A DNA stretch of 64,000 nucleotides, taken from positions 682,001-746,000 of the forward strand of contig JAACJK010000059.1 of assembly GCA_013368325.1 (NCBI GenBank), in the 5' to 3' direction. Shown here piece after piece: positions 54,535 to 64,000 of this stretch (position 1 is the first letter of the stretch; each line of letters starts with the position of its first letter). The position numbers were made by a program, and so were the translations under genes. The notes under the pieces were generated by a model. That model searched no databases and was not told the DNA's origin. It saw only the letters and a list, made by a program, of their open reading frames with translations. Source of the stretch: Ephemerocybe angulata. Lineage: Eukaryota; Basidiomycota; Agaricomycetes; Agaricales; Psathyrellaceae.

Positions 54535-57500
54535 ACTGCTAGATGGGCGGACGATACAAGCGCGCTATCTAAATCGCCCCTATCAGGGCACCATCAATCT
54601 CGGCCCCCTTCGGCATGCTGACACAAATCATTTATTCAAACTCAGCCCCCTCCCACTGCCAAGACCGGGGTTATCGACCAGACTCTATATCAAGTGAGAA
54701 CGAACTCTTCTTCTCAGATACTAGAGTCTGGTTTGCGAGACTACTCCGAAGTGTACTACACACCACGCCGCACCAGCCCGTACCCAAGCAACTATGTACA
54801 GTAATGTTTTCTTCGAGTTAACCGACGTCGACTGTCGTCATCGCATAGGTCATACATATCCAGGCCCCGCTTTTCGCTTCACATCTGAGCGGGCGCCGCC
54901 GCCTGCCCCACATCGAGAGGATGTACATACATACCCTCAAGAATCCATTTACATCGGCGCTCGGTCTCTGTTAATGACTCTACATACACCGCCAATTTTG
55001 ACAGATAACACACAGACATCAGCGTTTGATCGCTCCGGGAGATAGCGCCGGATGCCCTCCAACTCTCCCAAGAGGTGTCACCAAAAGCATTTCCGAATGT
55101 GCGCCAACAGACATCTCTGGCTACCTCACCCAAGCGACAGCCTCTGAGATCCAGAAGAGCCATTGGGACAAACAGAAGCTTCTAGAGTCTCCAGTACCGT
55201 AGATAGGATTAAGATATTTTATTCAAGAGCCAAATGAGACTGCATAAGGTTTCTCAACCCGACAATAACACTTTGGAGCGCTTGCGCTCTTGTTTAGGAG
55301 CACCTGCCCAAGACAGGAGGGACTTAGCAGTTGCGAGCGCGAGCGGCGGCAGGAAAGGTGATGGGAATTGTTGGCACGACCACGTGCACGGTATGTTCAA
55401 CTTGCCAGGCGCTGCCGTTGAAATGATGTTCGTCTTCCTTCTCTCCCACCACCAGCAGCCACCAGCACGCCTTGCACTGCGCCCAACGCAACGCCCGAGT
55501 CACGAAGAAGGTACGTGTGTGACACACTCTCTCTGCCCTCGCTCATGTCTTCTTCTCAGCGTGGTCGTTCGTGCGCTTGGGTTCGCGTTCATGTTGGGTT
55601 TGGGGGATATTGTCTTAGGTGAGTTGTCCGGTCATGTTTACTTGGAGACCAGAGCATGTGCTAACTTCCAGCCTCTAGCATCATCACGGCGCTCACGAGC
55701 ACAGGCGACTTAGTGAGTACAGACCGTACCAACATCGCTTCGTTTGGCTTACCCTTCCACCCCGCTCGCTTTTAGTACCATTTGTTCTGGGAATCTGAGG
55801 GAGATTTTGTAGGTAGGGATTCATAGTATAGCTGTTTTGGATAGAGAGTAGCACCAGCCCCTATAGCCTGTATAACCAGTAGACTACAACAATACATTGA
55901 TTTCCCTACTCCTCCATACTCTCCATGCAGTGGCATGCACCGGAACCAAACCAAACCAAAATATGAGAAATGGAATAAATCCCCGAAAATGCGGTCATAA
56001 TGCCAAAATATATTAGATCTCCCCAGAGACCACCTCTGACCTCTCCCAGTGCACTCGCGATGATATCTCCTGACAGGGTGTCACCAGATATCACTCTATC
56101 GGTGTAGCCCATAGCTGTGGACAGCTGGGTGATCACTCCCAGACATCAGGGAATGATCCCGGGGATGTCAGAGTCTAGAGCACTGGGTGACGTCTGGCAG
56201 AAATGGCGGTGATACAGTACATTATCAGCACGATACCCTACGATACCGCCCAAATGGACTTGCCAAGGTCCGTATGACCTCAGTCCTCCATCACCCTATC
56301 TATTCACTCACGGAATACCCCGACAACACAACACACAGACAACACCCGGGCCTCGGCAGATGTCCTGCTCCAGTGTCGAGTCCGGTCTTTTACCGGATGC
56401 GGGCAGGAGCATTGCGCCATTGGGGCCTTGCGAGCCTCATGATTGATCGCAGTCGTGCAGGCACTGCAGTTGCAACTTCATCCGGGTTGCGCTGAGTTCA
56501 AACTTCAATGTCCAACTCCTTCTGGGTAGGTTCCTGAAGAGACGGGGGCGGTAAATTGTGGCCGGTATGTGCATCTCTTGCTCGTACCTATTTGCTGAGA
56601 AGGGAAAGTCGAATGAGCTGGCCAGATGTAGGTGTCATTTTGTCATGAAACGCCCGTCTTTCATGGGGCCTATACCACTCAAACAGGTGTTCCACCAGTA
56701 TACAAATCTTTGAAAAACATACGAATGTATTGACCCTATTGTCAAGTAAATATATGACTTACTATGTGCCTCAAGTTCTCCATACTAGTATCCAGAGAGG
56801 TGCATCGAGGCACTAATCGATTTTCACGCACCATCAAGCGCCCACCGCCCACTCACTGTCAGTTAAGGTCAGCACATTACCAAGGATACTGTGGCAAACG
56901 CTATACCTTAGATATTCGTATCTTGGATATTCGTATTCATATCTGTACCTTATACTCCCGACGTCAGAGAAACCTGAGTTCGCAACAGTAGGTATAACTT
57001 CGGAGACACGACATTGACCTTGGAAAGCCGCGCAGGCCTCTCTTGGCCGCCTGCGAAAGACCGAGCTACTCGTCTCCCCAGACCGAAGTAGCCTCAGGCC
57101 TCAGTTCAGTCAGCATGTAGGTCCAAAAGGGTCCAAAACACACATATCATTGGCATCATCATACTCCCCCACACCGCACAATTGAATGACGCACACGGAT
57201 GCACGGATACAGAGAGGACCCTGGCAACCGTGACGCAGCCCTCCACCCCGAACCTCCCTATCTAAATCTCAGATAGACCCCCGCAGTAGCCTGCAGTAGC
57301 CTCCTCGTGCTATGCACGCCGGAAGTAGCATCCTGCTATGTCTCTACTGGGCTAGTAGACCCATGAGCGCTGTAGGAAGGTCGCTCAAAATGATAATACC
57401 ACGCGCGCGCCTGATCATAAGCGCTCGTCGATCATCCTCCCGCCGCTTCCCGCCGATCGAACGACAATACCCACGACCGCCCTTCCTTCACTGAGTTACC

Positions 57501-59016
57501 AAGAGACATCGGCGGACGCCTTGCGCGCTTCAAAGGCGGTGGCGTTTAGATTTAAATCCCAGTGACCCAGCCTCACTCTCTGAATCGAGCGGCGGCGCCT
57601 CCGCCGCTGCCACACAGGTGAATTAGTGAAATACATAGCTACTGGCTTCCCTATTGAGCCTGCCCGCACCAGCCAGCGCCGTTCCAGACTCATCCTGTCT
57701 TCACACCTAGGTAAAGCAGCGAGAAGTTAATCATAATCTATGCCATCGCGACCACCACCACCGCCGCTGCCGCTGCCCACCTGCCTGCCACCCCCACAAT
57801 CTCCTAGTCGGAGGTCAGCTGCGTCGGTCAGCTGCACTCCTTCACTCCTCTTCACCCCCCGCAGTGGCCCGCACCCAACTCTTCACTCCTTTGTCTCCCC
57901 AAAAAACCTTAACTTTAACTCAATAGAACTCAATAGAACCGGCATCCAAAATTAAAAACCCAAAATAAGCGCCGCCCGCTGCCCTGAGTCACCCTGAGTC
58001 CGCATAGGCCAGCGTGATCCGAGTGCAGGGTCGCCAACCACTCGAGCGCTTCATTTAGCACTAACCCAATTCCAGTCTCCCTGCCTCCCACGCACCGCGT
58101 CCTCTTATCCGAGTCCGCCCCCTCCTCCGCGCTCACCGGCGGAGGGTTTAGCTTCCGTCGCAGACGCGCACGCACGGTACGCGCCAAGGCAGCCCGGGCG
58201 CCTCCGCCCTTCGCCCAGCCTGTATCGCATCACATCGCATCGCATGGTATCATATGTCGTATCCGCATAGGCGGTTAAGCGCCAACCACGAGCAGCTGTT
58301 TTCCGCACTGCGATACGGCGAATATCATGAGGAACAGCGCATCTATCACCGCCGACGACAATAGCGACAACGCGCTGCTTGACTGTCCGTAGCGAGTAGA
58401 AGATGGTGGCGGGTTTCTCCCCAACAACTCAACTCGCACTCAATCACACCGCGATAGAAAATTTAACAATGGTTTTTATTGGTAGATCTTCGCCAGGCAA
58501 TATGTGTCGAGGCTGTACTATGTATGCACTATGTAAGGGAACGAAAGAGTTCTTGAAGCTTGAGCTTGAGAGATAGGCAGTTAGGGTAATAACAATATAC
58601 GAGATAGTAAGGATAAAGCAAAGATGGGAGAATGAAATGTGGGTATTACTACAAATGCAAAGAAGATGGACAATGGATGGATGGAGACACGGTCGGAATG
58701 AATGAACGTCGAACGAAGCTGGAGGCAGGAGGGAATGTACAGGCGGGTTTTGGGTCGCAGACCACCCGGATTGGTTAGGTCATGGAACAAAGCAAGAAGC
58801 TGCTAGTGGTGGTGGTACATTCAAGAATAGAGACGTAAGGAGCGTGGGGGGATTAGAAAGAGTCGTGATAGGGTACTACCCATGCGGGTGTGGAATGGAT
58901 ATATGGTTGGGCAAGGCAAGAGGTATATGATATACGATGGGGCGGAAAGCAAGAGATAGCAAGGAGAGAACGAAGGTGGTATGATCGACAGCAGGAGGAG
59001 CAACGAAGCGCAGAGC
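54535..59016 (+). other. Gene-poor region
   Basis: About 4.5 kb with no recognised protein gene other than the weak small-gene candidate near 55.35-55.85 kb listed separately. Contains purine/pyrimidine-rich and short-repeat sequence (for example GATATTCGTAT repeats near 56910, CAGTAGCCTG near 57290, ATCGCATC near 58225). Frames are short and motif-free. Confidence 0.4.
55351..55851 (+). CDS. Candidate small spliced gene
   Basis: A possible five-exon model starting MGIVGTTTCT and passing three convincing introns: GTACGT at 55511 with a CTCAG acceptor at about 55559, GTGAGT at about 55619 with GCTAAC branch and CTCTAG, and GTGAGT at about 55712 with TTTTAG. The frame-consistent join ends with SIITALTSTGDL and YHLFWESEGDFVGRDS, about 75 residues. 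The protein has no recognised motif. Introns look better than the coding sequence, so this may be non-coding. Confidence 0.22.
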
Positions 59017-60168
59017 CTATAGGCTCGCGACGTCGATGAAGCTCCTCCAGCTCCATGAGGAGGTCGGTGAAGTTGGGGAGGATGTGGGGGACGACGGGGC
59101 GGGTACGGCGAAGCTCGAGGCGTCGTCACCGCCGCGCAGATCAATGAAGCTCTTCAGCGGAAACCAATCCGTCGCCGAGCGGCGCACGGTCTGCTTGCGC
59201 ACCACGAAGGTGCTTCTTGTCGGAGATGGCGAGGGCGAAGAGGAGACAGACTTGGGTCTTGGAGGAGAGGACACCAGAGGGAGGACGTGGTCCTCAGGCT
59301 CGAGGTAGCCTGTGTAGAAGAGGCGGTTATCGGACGCGGTGTCGAAAAAGTCGTCGCTGTAATCGCTCTTAGCATCAAGCGAGTCGATGTCACTATCCTC
59401 GTCGTCGCTCTCATCGTCGGTCATGCTCATGAAGTTGCGGCGCATGGAGAACTGCGAAACACTTGGAGGTGCGGTGCGCGGCTGGGCTGCAGCGATAGGC
59501 TGCTTGCCCTCGAGACGCTCGAGAGCATGCGAGCGGTTAATTTTGCGTGCACGCGTGGAGACGGAGGACGAGGTGGAGGTGCGCGACGGCTTTTTGAGTG
59601 GGAGGATGGCGACTGGGGCGGGGGTGCGCGAGATGCGGATGACAGGCAGAGGGAGGTCGGATGCAACGGAGGTGGAAGTGGAGGGCCGGACGGGGGTGGG
59701 CGAGCGGGACGCGGGCTTGGGCAGCTCCGGGAGGTTCATGCACGGCGCGGGCTTCGGCGAGGGGATGCTCCTGAAGGAGTCCCGGGAGTAGCGGGCACGC
59801 AGGGCCTGCGTCGCCGGGGGGGCGAGCCGGGGCACGGCGGGCACTTGTCTGCGGACGGAGGTCAGTGGCGGCAAAAGCACAAGGGCGCGGCGGACGTACG
59901 CAGCGGGGGCCTTGCGCTTGAGGCTCGCGGAACGCAGCGACTGCGACTCTGCGAGATCGAGGGAGAGGAAGGAGCGGTACTCCTTGTGGTCGCGGGCGGG
60001 CTGGAGCGTAAAGTAGAAGGAGGTCGCGGAGGAGGCGGGTTTTGCGCTGAGCGAGTCGGTGGGCAGCGAGCCGCGGCGGGGAAAGTCCTCCGGGGTCGGC
60101 GGCGGGGCGTCGATGGCGAGCAGGCCGGAGGTGAAGAAGGGCGAGTAGGGCGAGCCGGAGGAGAACAT
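59017..60168 (-). CDS. Ser/Pro-rich protein with repeated SFIDL motif, unrecognised
   Basis: From the ATG at 60168 the protein starts MFSSGSPYSPFFTSGLLAID. It contains TSFYFTLQPARDHKEYRSFL, many SP/TP sites, an acidic block (MTDDESDDEDSDIDSLDAKS) followed by DDFFDTASDNRLFYTGYLEP, and ends with two similar motifs, DWFPLKSFIDLRGGDD and WSWRSFIDVASL. A 51 nt segment (59849-59899) has intron signals but is also open in frame, so lengths of 383 or 366 residues are possible. The layout suggests a regulatory protein with short linear motifs; no function recognised. The long open frame on the opposite strand is an antisense shadow. Confidence 0.65.
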   Translation of the reverse strand: MFSSGSPYSPFFTSGLLAIDAPPPTPEDFPRRGSLPTDSLSAKPASSATSFYFTLQPARDHKEYRSFLSLDLAESQSLRSASLKRKAPAAYVRRALVLLPPLTSVRRQVPAVPRLAPPATQALRARYSRDSFRSIPSPKPAPCMNLPELPKPASRSPTPVRPSTSTSVASDLPLPVIRISRTPAPVAILPLKKPSRTSTSSSVSTRARKINRSHALERLEGKQPIAAAQPRTAPPSVSQFSMRRNFMSMTDDESDDEDSDIDSLDAKSDYSDDFFDTASDNRLFYTGYLEPEDHVLPLVSSPPRPKSVSSSPSPSPTRSTFVVRKQTVRRSATDWFPLKSFIDLRGGDDASSFAVPAPSSPTSSPTSPTSSWSWRSFIDVASL

Positions 60169-63100
60169 CTTGGTTGGGTGCAAAGGGAGAACCAAACCAG
60201 GCGGAGGACCAGAAAACAAGCGTTGCGCTCATATACCACCTGCGCGACCGCCTGCCAGATCTCAGATCCAGATCCAGATCGCCGGCCCAATTGGGAAACC
60301 TGCGCCTCCCTCCCGCTTTCGTTCGTCCGCCGTCGCAATCGCACCAGCCCCTGCTTCTGCTCTCTACAGCCTCACGCCCTGTCAAATATACGCCAGACTG
60401 GCTCTGCCCTTTCCTCCTCCAGAGCAAGCCCGAGCATCGTCCCAGCTGCCGTTGCGACCAGTAACCCCATCACCGCTTTATCTGCCCCTGACCCACCGTC
60501 ATCCTCCCCACTCTTCCCCACTTTGCTCCTACTTCCATTCTGCGTATGTTTTTTTCGCGCACACGTTGCACCGCGCAGCGATCCCGCGTCTGCACATTTG
60601 CTGCGTTGCCATACCGTGTTCAGCGGATGAAACCCTCCCGACGTTGGCCGCGGTGTCGACTTCAACATTACGGAATAATTGCCTGCCTCCCCTCGACGTC
60701 GGTGCTACAATTGATCCTATCTAAGCCCAGTCTGCCACCACAACTATTAGGTATCCTGTAGCAACGCTTCAACCAGGTAGATTCCTACCACTGCGAGCGC
60801 GACGAATCGATTGTGCTGGACCTCCACTCCCAAATGACCATGGATCGTGGAGCTCAGACACTGTGGGTCCCGCCCGCTTAGCAACTAGCATTCCCAAAGC
60901 AGAGTCCATTGTCTCGTGTTACGTATGTCATGACGAGGAACAATGGCTTTCCTTAATGAACTGGGCCGTGTGCTTCGTTGCGCCCACCACTTTACAACGG
61001 TGACTCGAGCGCTTTGATCGTCCCACAAGTCACCAGTGCCTTACGGACACACTATGGACTGAAGGAATATACAGTGGTGGCGTTGGTCTGGCCAATCGAT
61101 GTGATGTCGAAACTTGGTTGAAACATCGGAGGGCTATCGAGAGCGATGCCACTCGCACCTCGAGTCTTCTTTGTTACCCCTCGTCGAGCCTAGCCTCCAG
61201 TGTGCACTCTGCCTGCCACTCAAGCCTCATGTTCGTCGAGCCTCGTCTTACGCGACATCCGACATGGACTTGCTAATTGTATATCCCTTTGTGCCACTGC
61301 GCATGGGCGCTAAGTTCTAACCGATGAATTGAAAGAAATCCGCGGGCCTATCGCTCAAGTACGATCTATTCGCTTTCTTATCGATGTATTCAACTGATAT
61401 ACAAATGGACCTCGTCTTTATTGCGCAGATGTTCAGTGCTACGTTGCACAAAACATCGACCTTTCCACGAAACAGACAGACAGTCTTGGCAATGCAATCC
61501 CCTCTGCCCTTCCTTTCCTTCCCTCGCCACGCCACGCTCACCCCTTGCAGCTACGCGAGCCATGCGAGCAGGTATGCGACGCCAACGCCTAGGGCCACAC
61601 ACCCGCCTCAAATTCCGGAAGTCGGCACGACACTTCAGGTACGATTATTGTACGATTTATCAGATTCCCGGTCCCCCACTGTCGACATGTCGAGTCTCCA
61701 CCCCAGCCTTCCTTGTTCCGGAAAATTGTGCGCCAAATCAGGCGATACGCATGGCTCTTCTGAGCATCGCGTCATGGGAGGAAGCAGCCTGAAGTCCTCA
61801 GAGAGACGAGGCAAGAACGATCGGCGATGACTGGACAGTCCAGAAACACCCGACGCCCTCCGACGCCCCCCGACGCTCTATCGTAATCCCTCACTCGTGT
61901 TAAATCGAGGGACGATGGCGCCAGCTAATTAACATGAGGACAGAAGAGTCATACCGCGTCATGTCGCTGGCCTCTTCGACGCTCAAGAGCTCCCCCTAGC
62001 ATCGCGCGCCGGGCCCCACCGGTTCCAAGCTCTCCCTCGCCCAATCGAATGTGAGCTGCCCAGCGAGTATTCTCCGAGACCTCAAGTTAGCCTCGAGCCA
62101 AGAACTCCACGTGTAGATGTCGATGGATGGTTTTTCATACCCAAGAGGATATGTACCCCCGCCCAACCCCCGCCGGACAATTTGAATACCTAGGGAAGTA
62201 TGGACTCGCATGCGCATGTGCGGAACAATGATCCTACCTCTCCCTAACCTTCCCTAACCAGCCCTAACCCCCCTCGAACTTCCACCTGAAACTTGGTCCC
62301 GCTTCCGGGTGCATATGCGACGGGCCATCTCTTATCTCAAGCTCAAGGCAAGGCGCCTGGCAAGTGGCGAGTGACTCCACTGACCCGACGTGCCATGTAA
62401 GCCGGGATACACTGGCGCTTAGCCGACGCGCCCGCGCGCTTGTTACATCCATACCTCACATCCTTCTTCACCCCGATCGACCTCCCTCGCGACATGAAAC
62501 AAAATGTGTTTTTCTCGGGTCCGCCTCACCGTACATGCGCAGATGTCTTCATGCACATACCGTGGATGCCGCCCGCCTACTAGTGTTGGATTTTCTCTAC
62601 TCTTTGATCGTGTACAGCAGGGGTTTGGTCATTTACTAGTAATCACCGCAGCTACGTGGTGCGGCCTGGTACGGCGTCGTACAAACGCATATAAGTATCT
62701 GTTTGAGGTACGTTTTAACTTTTCTTTCGTCATTGTCGCCTTCGCAACCGTATACCCTCGAGGATCAAGTTTTTCATTTTGATTATACCCGACTTACGAG
62801 ATGTTCAAGAACTCTGCCAGTGAAGCTCGGGTTAGACTGCGACTCGGAAGGGCAGGCAGGTCCGACCGAGCTATCTTTTGCTACATATCTCTCCCACCGG
62901 CTCATGAGCTCACCATGCATCTCATAGGGCTAGGGTGTCTACGGTGACAGCACGTCTCGCGTCGTAAGCTGTGGTCTAACCCCTCACTGACCTCGCGGCT
63001 CTTCACGGCGATGGATGCCTTGAATGGAATTCGCGCAGGGCCAGGGGCGCGGGCACCTGAGTCCGCCAGACCCATACAGTCACACCTAATCGCACTTACG

Positions 63101-64000
63101 CTTTACTCCCTTAACTCCCCTGGTATAGTCAGTCATGGCACGTCGCCGTCCTCCGAAGCGGCTTGGTGACTCGGACTTCACGTTGCGCGGAGGCACATGT
63201 ATAGTCATTAATGTCACGCGCCGCTGCGCCAGGGCGCTGACTCGGACATTGAGGACAGGCCACGTTGCGCGGGGATCTGGCGGGAGGATGACGCGCTGAC
63301 GGCGGGGGCTGTTATTTATGGATGCTCGTTTCCTATCTTAGGAACTTGAAAGTTCAAGCCACAGCACGGTGACTGCGCCCGGGGCGTTCTCAGCTTTGAC
63401 GCGATCTAAGGCATTTGGTCTGTGGGATACTTTCGGGTTATGAGAGAAGCCCGCTGCCAATGACAGTGCTCGACTCATGCCATGCATAATTTGGGATAGC
63501 AAGATGATTAGTAGTTGCCCCGACAGGTTAATGGGAAATAATCCATCCATCTTACATCTCCCTATGAGCTTATTGTCCTGCTGACCTCTTCGTAAAGCCC
63601 TTCCCATTGTTCGCCCTTCGCTGCCCTTCGCCCATCTCGTATGCATGCAGGGCCGACTGAATTGCACTGTCATTCCGTGTGGCCACTTGCATACCTACAA
63701 TGCCCCCTTGAAACTTTCCAGTCATTGTTCGCCAAAACGGGACAAGTTCTCTTTGTGATCCGGCGCTTATTGTGCCCTTGCTTCGCGCCGCGGCTCACGC
63801 CATGGCTGTCTATGGCTTGCTTGCCTTCCTACCATCAAGATGACGGAGAAGGCCTGGAGAACACGACCCCGTTACCTGCATGCCTGCATGGGCCTATCCA
63901 GCGCCTACTGCTGTTAAAGATCACGAACACCACTATAGCCTCTGAGGAAGAAGCGTATGTAGCTTGAAGTTACTTTAAGGAGCTCAAGCCTCTCGCCGCA
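60169..64000 (+). other. Gene-poor right end
   Basis: The last 3.8 kb hold no recognised gene. Frames of up to about 150-180 codons are motif-free and look like GC-content artefacts. A short tandem repeat of telomere-like units lies at 62241-62270. Confidence 0.4.
62241..62270 (+). repeat. Three tandem 10-bp units containing CCCTAACC
   Basis: Three consecutive units of the form NCCCTAACCN. Each contains CCCTAA, the complement of the TTAGGG telomere repeat common in basidiomycetes, but with a 10-base period. Confidence 0.7.

Noticed and set aside
59287..60630. Long plus-strand open frame (447 codons)
   Set aside because: Antisense shadow of the minus-strand SFIDL-motif gene; glycine/arginine-rich composition follows from GC content, and it runs through that gene's promoter.

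Overview
This is nuclear DNA of a filamentous basidiomycete, most likely an Agaricomycete. Genes are split by many 47-65 nt introns (GTRNGT donor, CTRAY-type branch site, YAG acceptor), lie on both strands about 1-2 kb apart, and include families typical of mushrooms (F-box proteins, short tyrosinase, chitin deacetylase, Ubc2-type SAM-RA-SH3 adaptor, ELYS-like nucleoporin). Intron positions were placed by eye from splice signals and by keeping conserved protein motifs in frame. No rRNA, tRNA, CRISPR array or intact transposon was recognised.

Left third (0-24 kb): a DUF2408/UPF0662 gene running off the left edge; a complete tropomyosin followed by a shortened tropomyosin-like copy with the same intron phases and a small MIF4G protein, all three in the same direction; an F-box gene; RIB3 (riboflavin synthesis) divergent from a mitochondrial phosphate carrier; a Dsc1/Tul1 membrane RING ligase divergent from kinetochore NNF1; a secreted tyrosinase; an unrecognised serine/proline-rich gene; then LEO1 (Paf1 complex) converging on an ataxin-10/Ctr86 homologue.

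Middle (24-47 kb): VMA12 (V-ATPase assembly) converging almost end to end on a CoA-type Nudix hydrolase; BRAP2/ETP1; a small two-span membrane protein; a chitin deacetylase; a long proline-rich protein with DPW motifs divergent from the STE50/Ubc2 MAPK adaptor; a fucosyltransferase-like type II membrane enzyme; an ELYS-like nucleoporin divergent from RPB10, whose first intron lies directly after the ATG; a small basic nuclear-type protein; and an Agaricomycete-type protein of unknown function.

Right part (47-64 kb): much poorer in recognisable genes. It holds an apparently spliced but poorly coding locus (about 48.5-51.1 kb), a small conserved-looking gene with paired repeats in its promoter, an intronless proline-rich gene, a serine/proline-rich gene near 59-60 kb, and long stretches, including the last 3.8 kb, where nothing convincing was found. 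Most of the genes are housekeeping genes that do not form a pathway cluster. The most unusual items are the truncated tropomyosin copy with preserved gene structure, the spliced low-coding locus, a GC-AG intron in the MAPK adaptor gene, and several unrecognised genes.
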